64,000 bases of DNA from an uncultured Bradyrhizobium sp. (GCF_947648125.1 NZ_CANSMR010000034.1:16646-80645), one strand, 5' to 3'; shown: positions 9,155 to 18,860, counted from the stretch's first letter. Notes: a model not told the origin generated them from the sequence alone. Translations and numbers: made by a program.

Positions 9155-9470
9155 TGCTTCCTCCACACGAGGTTGTTTCCTCAGGCGAGAGAGAGCGGTA
9201 TTCGGGGAATGATATTCGCGGCAGCCCACAATATTGCGGTCACGTTTTTCTCATCGCGGCCGCGGGAATAGTTTGCCGCGATCAGCGATATCGCGCGCGA
9301 GGAGTTAAGGAGTCCGCGCAGTGCGGAGGGTGGATTTTGCGCAGCACAATCCGCCTCTCAGCCCGCGGCGATCAAAGGCGGACGTGTAACAACACCGGTC
9401 GCGAGACCGAATTGTCGTTCGGCGCCCGCTTCAGGCTGCCATGGACATTCGATGAACGAAGGACAGCAAC
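9155..9470. other. Intergenic region with a short family F palindrome
   Basis: A divergent region between the porin and the ABM-domain gene, presumably with both promoters. At 9326-9358 GGTGGATTTTGCGCAGCACA then ATCCGCCTC is a degenerate copy of the GGCGGATT...AATCCGCC repeat found intact at 9804-9887. No convincing gene is visible. Confidence 0.5.
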
Positions 9471-9788
9471 ATGATCGGTGAAGTGATTGTGGTCGGTGAC
9501 CTGAAGTTGCGGGATGGCGCCTCGCTCGACGAATACAACCGGCTGGGCGAACGCATGTACGACATCGTGAGCCGCCTTCCGGGATTCCTCTCGGTGAAAT
9601 CGTTCAAGGCGGCGGATGGCGAGGAGATTACGCTGTTTCGCTTTGCCTCGGAGGAGGCGCTTGAGACCTGGCGCCATCATCCGGACCATGTCGAAACCAT
9701 GCGGCGCGGACATGCCGAATTCTACGCCAGCGGCTTCCTGCAGATCTGCAAGGTGATCCGCGAAGTCGGCCCGTTTGAGCATTCCTGA
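9471..9788 (+). CDS. Antibiotic biosynthesis monooxygenase (ABM)-fold protein
   Basis: A 105-residue single-domain protein with the ferredoxin-like dimeric alpha/beta-barrel pattern of the ABM family. A strand (EVIVVGDLKLRDG) is followed by a helix around EYNRLGERMYDIVSRLPGF, a strand SVKSFKAADGEEITLFRFAS, and the HHPDHVETMRRGHAEFY helix typical of the family. Such proteins act as small monooxygenases, heme-degrading enzymes or stress proteins; no heme-binding pattern is certain. AAGGA lies about 8 nt before the ATG. It is monocistronic. Confidence 0.8.
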   Translation: MIGEVIVVGDLKLRDGASLDEYNRLGERMYDIVSRLPGFLSVKSFKAADGEEITLFRFASEEALETWRHHPDHVETMRRGHAEFYASGFLQICKVIREVGPFEHS

Positions 9789-9803
9789 CGATGCGCAGGT
9801 GCC

Positions 9804-9887
9804 TAGGGCGGATTAGTGTAGCGTAATCCGCCATGTTTGGTTGGCTTGCTCGGCGGGTTACGGCTTCGCCTAACCCACCCTACGAAA
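9804..9887. repeat. Extragenic palindrome, family F
   Basis: GGGCGGATTAGTGTAGCGTA then ATCCGCC forms one hairpin. CGGCGGGTTACGGCTTCGCC then TAACCCACCCTACG forms a second. It lies between a plus-strand and a minus-strand gene end. Confidence 0.8.
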
Positions 9888-9893
9888 CACCGC

Positions 9894-11081
9894 TCAGAAC
9901 AGCGGCGGAATCTGCGCGACCTTCAGCGGGCCCAAAAACACCGCGCCGTCGGCGAAGCGCAGCGGGAAGCTGCGCGCCTTCTTGCCTTCGAGCGTCGCCT
10001 CCGTGCCGAGCGAATTGATGCCGGCCGAAATGCCGGCATTGGCGTTCTGCTTGATCACCTTGCCGAGACCGGGGATCGCGCGGTCCAGCGCGCCGAACAG
10101 ATTGCTGAGGTCCTGGCTCTTCACGCCAGGGGCGACGCGATCGAGCGTCGCCTGCGGCACGCCGTCCTCCAGCATCTTGTCGATGCCGAGCGCGGGGATG
10201 ACCCGCTCTAAGCCGGCGACCGTCATCTGCAGTTCGCCCTCGATGCGCCCTTGCGCGTTGAGGCGGAGCGTGCCGGCCGCGACCGACAGCACATCGCCCT
10301 GCTCGATCCGCGACTGCTGGATCTCGACGCTGCCGCCGGCCGCCTGGATCTCGCGGAACCGATCGGGCCACGGCTTCGGCGAGAAATCCTTCAGGCCGTT
10401 CAGCCGCGCATGGATGTCGGCGTTGAACGGCTGGGTGAGCAGCGGATGCACGTCTTGCAGGGTGCCGCCGGCAATCTGCAGCACGGTCTCGATCGCGGGA
10501 CTGTCCGGGGCCGAGCCGTCGACCTGCCGGCCGTGCAGCTCGATGTGATTGACGCGCGCGACTGGCATCGGCGCGGGACCGCCGGTGCGATCGATGGCGA
10601 GATTGTCGAACACCAGCGAAGCGCGCTGCGGCACCGCCGGCAGGCCGACCACGCTAGAGCGTCCAAGGCTCCAGTTCACCGACAGCGTCGGCTGCGCGTT
10701 GCGCTCGGCGAGCGTGGCCGGGCCCTTGAACTCTGCGATCACGAGCTTGGGATCATAGATCTGCGCCACGACCAGGATCTCGACCAGCCGCGCCACGAAC
10801 GACATTTGCGGCGAGGCGGTCTGCGACACCAGCATCACGCTGGGCTGCTCGCAGCGGATTTCGAGCCGGAACGGGTAACCCGCCACCGAGCGCTTGTCGC
10901 AGTCATAGACCCGGCCGGCCGTCGCCTCCTGCGCGCGCCAGGCGTCGGCCTGCACCCCGACTTGCGAGGCGGCGAAGAACCAGAAGCCGCTCCACAGCAC
11001 CGCAGCGATCAGGACCACGACAGGGACAGCATAGAGGCCGAAGCGCGAGCGACGGCGGGGGGTGGAGGTCAAATCGGACAT
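9894..11081 (-). CDS. DUF2125 domain protein, membrane anchored
   Basis: A 395-residue protein of a mainly alphaproteobacterial uncharacterised family (DUF2125). One N-terminal membrane segment (YAVPVVVLIAAVLWSGFWFF, about residues 18-38) is followed by a periplasmic part with YDCDKRSVAGYPFRLEIRCE, the family's signature near the start, and long beta-rich stretches. The C-terminal part (residues about 330-395) has GTEATLEGKKARSFPLRFAD and ends PPLF. It may sit at the inner membrane facing the periplasm. The ATG at 11081 has AAGGA 8 nt upstream; an earlier in-frame start at 11150 lacks such a site. Function is unknown. Confidence 0.85.
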   Translation of the reverse strand: MSDLTSTPRRRSRFGLYAVPVVVLIAAVLWSGFWFFAASQVGVQADAWRAQEATAGRVYDCDKRSVAGYPFRLEIRCEQPSVMLVSQTASPQMSFVARLVEILVVAQIYDPKLVIAEFKGPATLAERNAQPTLSVNWSLGRSSVVGLPAVPQRASLVFDNLAIDRTGGPAPMPVARVNHIELHGRQVDGSAPDSPAIETVLQIAGGTLQDVHPLLTQPFNADIHARLNGLKDFSPKPWPDRFREIQAAGGSVEIQQSRIEQGDVLSVAAGTLRLNAQGRIEGELQMTVAGLERVIPALGIDKMLEDGVPQATLDRVAPGVKSQDLSNLFGALDRAIPGLGKVIKQNANAGISAGINSLGTEATLEGKKARSFPLRFADGAVFLGPLKVAQIPPLF

Positions 11082-11257
11082 GCGGCGTCCTTTGGCGGTC
11101 GAATTTGTCAAAATCGAAGCGGCAGCAATCCACGGGCAACCCCGACGCACCTGTTGCGCAACCCTCGCGCAACCTTTGCGTAACCCTTAGGTAACCCTTG
11201 GAAACATCACGGAATCTGCTTCGCTTCGACGGCCTGTTCTGCTAGCCCATCTGCGCG

Positions 11258-11866
11258 ATGTCAGCAAATCCTCCCGATTCCGAAACCGACGGCGACCTCT
11301 GGGTGTTCGGCTACGGCTCGCTGATGTGGAAGCCGGGCTTCGAGTTCCTGGAGCAGGTGCCGGCGCGGCTGATCGGCGAGCATCGCGCGCTCTGCGTCTA
11401 TTCGTTCGACCACCGCGGCACGCCGGAGAAGCCGGGCTTGGTACTCGGGCTCGACCGCGGCGGCGCCTGCCGCGGCATCGCGTTCCGCGTCGCCGCCCGC
11501 CTGCGCCACGACACCATCGCCTATTTGCGGGCGCGCGAGCAGACCACCAACGTCTATCGCGAGGTGATGCGCTCGGTATGGCTGGAGAATGCGGCGCGCG
11601 ATCGCGTCTCCGCGCTGGCCTATGTGGTGGATCGCGGCCATGTGCAATATGCCGGGCGGCTGTCGCTCTCCGAGCAGCTGCGCCTGGTGCAGCAGGGCCA
11701 TGGCCGCTCCGGCAACAACCGCGACTATGTGCTCTCGACCGTCGTGGCGATCGAGAAGCAGGGCTTTCGTGATGCGCCGCTGCATCAGCTTGCGGCGATG
11801 CTGCATGACGCGGGCACGACGCTGCATCGGGATGCGCGCGCGGCGGGCGGACCTGATCCGGCCTGA
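11258..11866 (+). CDS. ChaC-like gamma-glutamylcyclotransferase
   Basis: A 202-residue protein of the ChaC/GGCT family, which releases 5-oxoproline from gamma-glutamyl peptides, notably glutathione. The N-terminal signature WVFGYGSLMWKPGF is present, with the core ALCVYSFDHRGTPEKPGLVL and the later SALAYVVDRGHVQYAG. The catalytic acid, usually a glutamate in this fold, cannot be fixed by eye. The gene is divergent from the DUF2125 gene over a ~180 bp gap and is followed closely by the TPR-caspase gene in the same direction, though no functional link is evident. Confidence 0.88.
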   Translation: MSANPPDSETDGDLWVFGYGSLMWKPGFEFLEQVPARLIGEHRALCVYSFDHRGTPEKPGLVLGLDRGGACRGIAFRVAARLRHDTIAYLRAREQTTNVYREVMRSVWLENAARDRVSALAYVVDRGHVQYAGRLSLSEQLRLVQQGHGRSGNNRDYVLSTVVAIEKQGFRDAPLHQLAAMLHDAGTTLHRDARAAGGPDPA

Positions 11867-11974
11867 GTGCGGCCGCGCCATTGGCGTCGATCACATACAT
11901 TGAGGAACCGGTTCGCGGAATTTTGCCACGGCGCGAACAATATTGTGGTCTCAATTTCCGGTCGCTGGAATGGA

Positions 11975-13795
11975 ATGACCGGAATGCGCCCCTCATTGCC
12001 CAAGCTCGCCGCAATCGGCCTGCTGTTGCTGCTGAACTCACCATCTCATGCCGGTTTGAGAGAGGATGGCGCGGCGTGCGACGCCAAGGAGCCGCACCCG
12101 GAGCTCGCGATCCCCGCCTGCACCCGCCTGATCGCGGCCAATCCAAGAGGGCGCGACCTTTCGATCACCTATTACAACCGGGCGCTCGCCTGGCATAACA
12201 AGGGCGATCTGGCAAAAGCCAGGGCGGACTATGATCAATCGATCGCGAACAATCCGTCGTTTGCGCCCTCCTATGGCCAGCGGGCGAAGGTCTATCTGCA
12301 GAACCAGGACTACGACCGCGCGCTGAGCGACTTCGATCAGGCGATCTGGCTCAAGCCCACCGGTCCGTTCAGCGCCGGCTGGTTCAACAATCGCGCCGAG
12401 CTGTTCGTCGCCACCGGGGACTATGATCGCGCGCTGGCCGATTACGGCAAGTCCATCGAGCTCGATCCCAACTCCTGGTACGCCTATGTCAATCGCGCGC
12501 TGGTCTATGATTTCAGCGGCAAGGACCGGCTCGCGGCCCTGCATTGCCAGGATGCGATCAAGCTCGCGCCGCGCGCAGCCGGCCCCTATTATTGCCGGGC
12601 CGTGGTCGAGATCAGCGCCGGCGATCTCGACAATGCCGCGCGCGATATCGAGCGCGCGATCGGCATCCAGGATGGGCAAGCCGAGTTCTACTCGCTGCGC
12701 GGCCTGACGCTCGCCAGCAAAGGCGAGCTCGACCAGGCGATGCGCGACTACGACCACGCCACGCAACTGAACGCGCAGGGCGCGCTGAATTACGCGCGGC
12801 GGGGCCTCGCCGACGAGAAGAAGGGCGATATCGAAGGCGCGCGCGCCGACTTCCGGCACGCGCTCGACGTCGTCGGCCTCGATCAGCTCGACCGCACGCA
12901 GGGCCAGCGCGTCGCCAGGGACGGTTTGCGCCGGCTGGATCAGGTCGCCACAACGGACAAGAGCGTCGGCGCGGATCACGGCGCAGCCAAGCCTGGCGCG
13001 GCCAATCCCGCGCCCGTGCTCGCCGCGGCCGTTCCGGTCGCGCCGCTCGGCGCGGGCCCAAAGGCGACAACGACCGAACGGCGCATCGCCCTCGTTGTGG
13101 GCAACTCGAAATACCGCTCCGTCCCGGCCCTGCCGAACCCCGGCCAGGACGCCGCGGCGATTGCCGACACGCTGCGCGCGGTCGGCTTTCAGGATGTCCG
13201 CCTCGTCACCGATGCCACGCGGGACAGCCTGGTCGAAGCCCTCAAATCATTCGCCAACGCCGCCGACGGCGCCGACTGGGCCGTAATCTACTATGCCGGG
13301 CACGGCATGGAGATGGCGGGCGAGAACTATCTGGTGCCGGTCGACGCCAAACTCGCCACCGACCGCGACGTATCGTTCGAGGCCGTCGCCCTGACCCAGG
13401 TGATGGGTGCCACCGAAGGGGCGCGCAAGCTGCATCTCGTCATTCTCGATGCCTGCCGCGACAATCCGTTTGCCAACCAGATCAAGCGCACCGTCGCGTC
13501 ACGCTCGATCGGCAGGGGACTGGCCCAGGTCGAACCCGACAGCGGCACGCTGGTCGTCTACGCCGCCAAGCACGGCCAGGTCGCGCTCGACGGCGACGGC
13601 GGGCACAGCCCGTTCGTGACGGCCCTGATCAAGCGCATGCAGACCCCGCGGATCGAGCTCCGCAAGCTGTTCGACCTGGTGCGCGACGATGTCATGGCGG
13701 CGACGGATCGGCGCCAACAGCCCTTCAGCTACGGTTCGGTGCCAGGAAGCGAGGATTTCTACTTCGTCGGCGCCAGCCAGAATGCGGCGAAGTAA
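11975..13795 (+). CDS. Secreted TPR protein with C-terminal caspase-like domain
   Basis: About 606 residues. A signal peptide (LAAIGLLLLLNSPSHA) is followed by about seven TPR units (residues ~55-330), e.g. ITYYNRALAWHNKGDLAKAR and YDRALADYGKSIELDPNSWY. A Pro/Ala linker leads to a C14 caspase-fold domain (about 370-600) starting ERRIALVVGNSKYRSVPALP. The catalytic pair is visible: His443 in YYAGHGMEM and Cys494 in ILDACRDNP. Such bacterial caspase homologues cleave after basic or acidic residues, with targets mostly unknown. Export to the periplasm is inferred. The ATG at 11975 (or 11984) starts the signal peptide; upstream in-frame codons would bury it. Confidence 0.87.
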   Translation: MTGMRPSLPKLAAIGLLLLLNSPSHAGLREDGAACDAKEPHPELAIPACTRLIAANPRGRDLSITYYNRALAWHNKGDLAKARADYDQSIANNPSFAPSYGQRAKVYLQNQDYDRALSDFDQAIWLKPTGPFSAGWFNNRAELFVATGDYDRALADYGKSIELDPNSWYAYVNRALVYDFSGKDRLAALHCQDAIKLAPRAAGPYYCRAVVEISAGDLDNAARDIERAIGIQDGQAEFYSLRGLTLASKGELDQAMRDYDHATQLNAQGALNYARRGLADEKKGDIEGARADFRHALDVVGLDQLDRTQGQRVARDGLRRLDQVATTDKSVGADHGAAKPGAANPAPVLAAAVPVAPLGAGPKATTTERRIALVVGNSKYRSVPALPNPGQDAAAIADTLRAVGFQDVRLVTDATRDSLVEALKSFANAADGADWAVIYYAGHGMEMAGENYLVPVDAKLATDRDVSFEAVALTQVMGATEGARKLHLVILDACRDNPFANQIKRTVASRSIGRGLAQVEPDSGTLVVYAAKHGQVALDGDGGHSPFVTALIKRMQTPRIELRKLFDLVRDDVMAATDRRQQPFSYGSVPGSEDFYFVGASQNAAK

Positions 13796-13965
13796 TCCGT
13801 GCCCGCGTGGTCGAGAACGATGCGATCGAGAATACGGCCATCGTCGGGCGTCTGTTGCCATCCGACAAATCGCGGCGGGTGTATGACAGCGGCCTGTGAC
13901 ATTTAGGCTTTTGCATCGCGGCGCAGACGGATAGAAGCTCATCCGCGAACATCGACACTGATGCA

Positions 13966-16900
13966 ATGAACCTTTCCGCCCCCTTCATCCGCCGGCCGGT
14001 CGGCACCACGCTGCTGTCTCTTGGACTGGTGGTGGCGGGCATCATTGCGTTCTTCAAGCTGCCGGTGTCGCCGCTGCCCGACGTCGACATCCCGACCATC
14101 ATGGTGCAGGCGACCCTGCCCGGCGCCAGCCCGGCCGATGTCGCCTCCACCGTGGCGAGCCCGCTGGAGCGCCACCTCGGCCAGATCGCCAGCGTCACCG
14201 AAATGACGTCGACGTCCTCGCTCGGCTCCGCCCGCATCACGCTGCAATTCGACATCGACCGCGACATCAACGGCGCCGCGCGCGACGTGCAGGCGGCGAT
14301 CAACGCGGCGCGCGCCGACCTGCCGACCAACCTCCGCGCCAACCCCACCTACCGCAAGTTCAACCCGGCCTCGGCGCCGATCCTGATCTACACCCTGACC
14401 TCGGACACGCTGACGCCGGCCGAGCTCTATGACGCCGCCTCGACCGTGCTGGCGCAAAAGCTGTCGCAGGTCGAGGGCGTCGGCGAGGTCTCGGTGGGCG
14501 GCGGCTCGCTGCCCGCGGTGCGCGTCGAGCTGATCCCGCCGGCGCTCTACAAATACGGCATCGGACTCGAGGACGTCCGCGCCGCGCTCTCGAGCGCCAA
14601 CGCACACAGCCCGAAGGGCGGCATCGACGTCGGCGACCAGCGCTACCAGATTTATGCCAACGACCAGGCCCGCAAGGCGGCCGACTACAAGCCGCTGGTC
14701 GTCGCCTACCGCAACGGCGCGGCGGTGCGCCTGACCGATGTCGGCGACGTCATCGACTCCGTGGAGAATGTGCGCACGCTCGGCCTTTCCAACGGCAAGC
14801 CGGCCGTCGTGATGATCGTGTACCGGCAGTCGGGCGCCAACATCATCAAGATGGTCGACAGCGTGAAGGGGCTGATGCCGCAGCTCAGGGCCTCGGTCTC
14901 GCCCGCGATCGACATCACGCTGGCGATGGACCGCTCGAAGACGATCCGGGCCTCGCTGCACGACGTCGAGATCACGCTCCTGATCGCGGTCGCGCTGGTG
15001 ATCCTGGTGGTGTTCGCCTTCCTGCGCAATGCGCGCGCCACGCTGGTGCCTGTGGTCGCGGTCGGCGTGTCGCTGATCGCGACCTTCGCCGTGATGTATT
15101 TGCTCGGCTACACGCTCGACATCTTCTCGCTGATGGCGCTGACGGTGGCGACCGGCTTCGTGGTCGACGACGCCATCGTCGTGCTGGAGAACATTGCGCG
15201 CCACATGGATGCCGGGATGTCGCGGTTGGAGGCGACGCTGGTCGGCACCCGCGAGGTCGGCTTCACCGTGCTGTCGATGAGCGTGTCGCTGATCGCGGTG
15301 TTCGTGCCGATCCTGCTGATGGGCGGACTGGTCGGCCGCCTGTTCCGCGAATTCGCCATGACGATCACGATCGCGATCGTGATCTCGCTGGTGGTCTCGC
15401 TAACGACGACGCCGATGATGTGCGCGGTGCTGCTGCGCAAGGAGGAAGGCCAGCCGCACGGCTGGATTTACCGGATCAACGAGCGCGTCTTCGAGCTGAT
15501 GCTGAGTGGCTACCGCGCGACGCTCGGCCTCGCGCTGCGCCATCCGCTGCTGGTGATGCTGATCCTCGGCTGCACGCTCTATCTGAACGTCCATCTCTAC
15601 ACGGTGGTGCCCAAGGGCTTCGTCCCGCAGCAGGACACCGGGCTGCTGATCGGCTCGATCCAGGCCGACCAGAGCACCTCGTTCCAGCTGATGCAGCAGA
15701 AGCTGACGCAATTCATCGACATCGTGAAATCGGATCCGGCGGTCGATACCGCGGTCGGCTTCACCGGCGGCGGCGGCGTCGGCCCGGGCGGCACCAACAC
15801 CGGCACCGTGTTCGCCTCGCTGAAGCCGATGAACGAACGCAAGCTGCGCGCCGACAAGGTGATCGAGCGGCTGCGTGATCCGCTGGCTAAGGTGGCGGGC
15901 GCCACCCTGTTCCTGCAATCGATCGGCGATCTCGGCGCCGGCGGGCGCTCGGGCAATGCGGCCTATCAATACACGCTGAAGGGCTCGACCTTCGAGGAGC
16001 TGAACGAGTGGACGCCCAAGCTCGTCGCGGCGCTGCAGAAGGAGCCGACGCTCGCCGACGTCAACACCGACCAACAGAACAAGGCGCTGCAAGCCAATCT
16101 GGTCATCGATCGCGATGCCGCCTCGCGGCTCGGGATCAGCGTCAGCCAGCTCGACAACACGCTCTATGACGCGTTCGGGCAGCGCCAGGTCTCGACCATC
16201 TTCGTCGCGCGCAACCAGTATCACGTGATCATGGAGGTCGCGCCGCGCTTCTCGCAGGACCCGCAGACCCTGAAGGAGGTCTATATCTCGACCTCGGGCG
16301 GATCGGCGACCGGCACGCAGAGCACCAATGCGGTGGCCGGAACGGTGGCCTCGTCGTCGCAGAAGAGCTCGATCAGTTCGGTCGCCGCCAATGTGGTGCG
16401 CAATCAGGCCACCAACTCGATCGGCGCCACCGGCAAGGGCGTCGCATCGACCGGGACCGCGGTCTCGACCAGCGCCGAGACGATGATCCCGCTGTCGAGC
16501 GTCGCCCGCTTCGAGCATGGCGAGACGCCGCTTGCGGTCAACCACCAGGATCTGCTGGTCGCCAGCACCATCTCGTTCAACCTGCCGCCCGGCGTCTCGC
16601 TCAGCACCGCGACCACCACGATCGAGAGCGCGATGCACGCGCTCGGCATGCCGGCGGGCATTTCCGGCGGGTTCGCCGGCTCCGCAAAGATCTTCCAGCA
16701 GGCGCTGGCGAACGAGCTGTTTTTGATTCTCGCAGCACTCGCGACGATCTACATCTCGCTCGGCATGCTCTACGAGAGTTACATCCACCCGCTGACCATC
16801 CTCTCCACTTTGCCGTCGGCCGGCGTCGGCGCGGTGGCGGCGCTGATGCTGTCGCACACCGATTTCGACATCATCGGCATGATCGGGGTGATCCTCCTGG

Positions 16901-17259
16901 TCGGCATCGTGAAGAAGAACGCGATCATGATGATCGACTTCGCGCTCGATGCCGAGCGCCAGCGCGGACTGTCGTCGCGCGATGCGATCTACCAGGCCTG
17001 CCTGATGCGCTTCCGCCCGATCATGATGACGACGCTCGCCGCTTTGTTCGGCGCGGTGCCGCTGATGATCGGCCTCGGCGAAGGCAGCGAGCTGCGCCAG
17101 CCGCTCGGCATCGCGATCTTCGGCGGGCTGATCCTGAGCCAGATCCTGACGCTCTACACCACGCCGGTGGTCTATCTCTATCTCGACCGCGCCAGGCTCT
17201 GGACCCAGCGGCGCCGCGCCGCGCGGCGCGCACGCCGGGCAGCGGCACGCGCAACTTGA
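13966..17259 (+). CDS. RND multidrug efflux permease, MdtB/MdtC-like
   Basis: A 1097-residue inner-membrane HAE1-type RND pump using the proton gradient. The N-terminal segment is SAPFIRRPVGTTLLSLGLVV, the TM4 aspartates are in GFVVDDAIVVLENI, and porter and docking repeats follow the MdtB/C pattern (PDVDIPTIMVQATLPGASP). Residues about 777-838 form a Ser/Thr/Ala/Gly-rich insertion (STSGGSATGTQSTNAVAGTV onward) that the E. coli relatives lack. The usual periplasmic adaptor and second RND subunit are not adjacent, so it either works with unlinked partners or is an orphan. The start at 13966 follows a 170-base gap without visible genes. Confidence 0.9.
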   Translation: MNLSAPFIRRPVGTTLLSLGLVVAGIIAFFKLPVSPLPDVDIPTIMVQATLPGASPADVASTVASPLERHLGQIASVTEMTSTSSLGSARITLQFDIDRDINGAARDVQAAINAARADLPTNLRANPTYRKFNPASAPILIYTLTSDTLTPAELYDAASTVLAQKLSQVEGVGEVSVGGGSLPAVRVELIPPALYKYGIGLEDVRAALSSANAHSPKGGIDVGDQRYQIYANDQARKAADYKPLVVAYRNGAAVRLTDVGDVIDSVENVRTLGLSNGKPAVVMIVYRQSGANIIKMVDSVKGLMPQLRASVSPAIDITLAMDRSKTIRASLHDVEITLLIAVALVILVVFAFLRNARATLVPVVAVGVSLIATFAVMYLLGYTLDIFSLMALTVATGFVVDDAIVVLENIARHMDAGMSRLEATLVGTREVGFTVLSMSVSLIAVFVPILLMGGLVGRLFREFAMTITIAIVISLVVSLTTTPMMCAVLLRKEEGQPHGWIYRINERVFELMLSGYRATLGLALRHPLLVMLILGCTLYLNVHLYTVVPKGFVPQQDTGLLIGSIQADQSTSFQLMQQKLTQFIDIVKSDPAVDTAVGFTGGGGVGPGGTNTGTVFASLKPMNERKLRADKVIERLRDPLAKVAGATLFLQSIGDLGAGGRSGNAAYQYTLKGSTFEELNEWTPKLVAALQKEPTLADVNTDQQNKALQANLVIDRDAASRLGISVSQLDNTLYDAFGQRQVSTIFVARNQYHVIMEVAPRFSQDPQTLKEVYISTSGGSATGTQSTNAVAGTVASSSQKSSISSVAANVVRNQATNSIGATGKGVASTGTAVSTSAETMIPLSSVARFEHGETPLAVNHQDLLVASTISFNLPPGVSLSTATTTIESAMHALGMPAGISGGFAGSAKIFQQALANELFLILAALATIYISLGMLYESYIHPLTILSTLPSAGVGAVAALMLSHTDFDIIGMIGVILLVGIVKKNAIMMIDFALDAERQRGLSSRDAIYQACLMRFRPIMMTTLAALFGAVPLMIGLGEGSELRQPLGIAIFGGLILSQILTLYTTPVVYLYLDRARLWTQRRRAARRARRAAARAT

Positions 17260-17331
17260 CTGGGCCGTGCACTCACGAATCCGCAACGCGTGTGCGGAGT
17301 AGCGAAGTCCGCGATTCTACTGCAGTTGTGT

Positions 17332-17856
17332 TTATGCACAGCGTGCCAGGTTGGCCCTGACCACGAGATGATGAAAGGGCCTGATCGCGTTGAGATAGGT
17401 GAAGCCCAAGGCATTGTGGGTATGCACAACGGTTGTCGCGATGAGCAACGTGCCTGTTGGAGAATGGCGTCGGAGCAGAGATAGCCGGAAGTCCAGGTGT
17501 CGATCATCCGTACCGAGCACAATTTCGTCCTTGCCCTCCCAGTGCACCGGGAAGAAGTCCACCCGTTCATGGCTGTCTGGGGACGTCCTGACCGTATCGG
17601 AGGTTTTGATGCCAAAGGGCGTAACCATGGCGTCGCGCAGCGCGATCAACGCCTTTTGCCACGCGGGTGGATTGACGAGTGTCCGCCTCGCCAGCTCGCG
17701 CATGCTCGACTGTTCCGATGCACTCAAGTCAATGCTGTAGCTGTCGAGTAAACTGGCGTTCTCGTACCAGCTCGCAACGACACTTTCCGACGGCGGCGTC
17801 GTCCGGCGTACCTGCGGTTTGCGGTCTAAACCCATGCTCATGATGATGTCACCCAT
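17332..17856 (-). CDS. DUF2867 domain protein
   Basis: A 174-residue soluble protein that I place in the DUF2867 family from the central [20 protein letters not shown] followed by [18 protein letters not shown]. The C-terminus [19 protein letters not shown] is typical of this family, related to the START/polyketide-cyclase fold. No enzyme role is known. The start is uncertain: ATGs at 17856, 17841 and 17835 are all possible and none has a strong ribosome site. It sits alone, tail to tail with the RND gene. Confidence 0.72.
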   Translation of the reverse strand: MGDIIMSMGLDRKPQVRRTTPPSESVVASWYENASLLDSYSIDLSASEQSSMRELARRTLVNPPAWQKALIALRDAMVTPFGIKTSDTVRTSPDSHERVDFFPVHWEGKDEIVLGTDDRHLDFRLSLLRRHSPTGTLLIATTVVHTHNALGFTYLNAIRPFHHLVVRANLARCA

Positions 17857-18392
17857 TCAAGGGGCCAATAGGAAGAGCTATTCTCAGTTTTCGACGCGAG
17901 CAATTTCCCTACGCTGAGCTCGCAACTCGTCGCTGGTTTGAAGGTCTTCAACTCTACGGTGATCGACGCGGGGTCTCAAGGCCGATCTGCGCGTTAAAGA
18001 ATTGATCCCACGAACGATAGAGGGGTCAATGTTCGAAGCTTATTCACACTCAAACCGCGAGGGACTGATTGCGGCTAGCTGCATTGAGAAGGAAGTCCGG
18101 TTTGGGTCACAAGAAGGCATCTCCGCAGCCGGGGCCCACCTGTCCGCTTCACCTCTAAAAGCGGACGTCCCGGATTTATGAGTACACGTCCGAAAGTGCG
18201 ATGCGATCAGGTTGAAGCGTCATCGCGCCTTAGCTTCCTGTTTGAGCATGATCTCCGCGCAAACGTGCGGTCTGCGTTTGTCGCGAGGGAAAACCGCTTC
18301 GCATTTTTCCGGATCATGCTTCGCCCGCCGTTGACAGGCCCGCGCCGATCTTGCCAACCTGCCGCAACGTGACAGGCGCAAGGAACCAGGCT
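17857..18392. other. Long intergenic stretch without a clear gene
   Basis: About 540 bases. I see no convincing coding frame. At 18092-18176 there is GTCCGCTTCACCTCTAAAAG then CGGACG, a palindrome of a type common in rhizobial intergenic DNA, and at 18237-18320 a family B repeat. The AT-richer part at 17880-18050 may be decayed sequence. Confidence 0.5.
18237..18320. repeat. Extragenic repeat, family B
   Basis: It starts TTTGAGCATGATCTCCGCGC, with GCGTTTGTCGCGAGGGAAAA in the middle and ends TTTTTCCGGATCATGCT, so GAGCATGATC and GGATCATGCT are inverted ends. Other copies: 21230-21310, 31545-31625, 45753-45831, and a half copy at 22063-22096. Confidence 0.85.
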
Positions 18393-18860
18393 GTGACTCC
18401 AGCACCAGAAATCGCTGTGTCCCGCTGGTTCAACAGCGGCGAGCCCCTGACGCTGGCCGCGCTGCGCGGCCGCCCGGTTCTGCTGCACGCGTTCCAGATG
18501 TTGTGTCCCGGCTGCGTCAGCCACGGCACGCCGCAGACGCAGCGCGCGTTCGAGCTGTTCAAGCATTCGGACCTGCAGGTGATCGGGCTGCACACCGTGT
18601 TCGAGCACCACGCGGCGATGACGGACGTCGCGTTGGAAGCCTTCATCCACGAATACCGGCTGACCTTCCCGATCGGCGTCGACGAAGCCGGCGATGGCAC
18701 GCCGATCCCGGTCACCATGCAGCGCTACGGCATGCAGGGAACCCCGACCAGCATCCTGATCGGCCGCGACGGCAACATCGTGCATCACGGCTTTGGGCAG
18801 CAGAGCGACATGGCGCTCGGCGCCATCATTGCAGCCGAGCTGGCCGCGCCGCACGGGTGA
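18393..18860 (+). CDS. Redoxin/peroxiredoxin-like protein
   Basis: A 155-residue thioredoxin-fold protein of the TlpA/AhpC-TSA kind. A strand PVLLHAF is followed by MLCPGCVSHG, giving a CPGC redox motif at the helix start. QRYGMQGTPTSILIGRDGNI contains the cis-proline (GTPTS) and the family's cofactor-facing turn. It has no signal peptide, so it probably acts in the cytoplasm as a thiol reductase or peroxidase; substrate unknown. The GTG at 18393 has AAGGA 8 nt upstream, better than a TTG at 18351. It precedes the aldehyde dehydrogenase by about 110 bases. Confidence 0.8.
   Translation: MTPAPEIAVSRWFNSGEPLTLAALRGRPVLLHAFQMLCPGCVSHGTPQTQRAFELFKHSDLQVIGLHTVFEHHAAMTDVALEAFIHEYRLTFPIGVDEAGDGTPIPVTMQRYGMQGTPTSILIGRDGNIVHHGFGQQSDMALGAIIAAELAAPHG

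Noticed and set aside
13939-17286. Long minus-strand frames opposite the RND gene
   Set aside because: Low-complexity shadow frames; the plus strand codes a clear RND permease.
18178-18372. 64-codon frame in the gap before the redoxin gene
   Set aside because: Most of it is a family B repeat, with no ribosome site.
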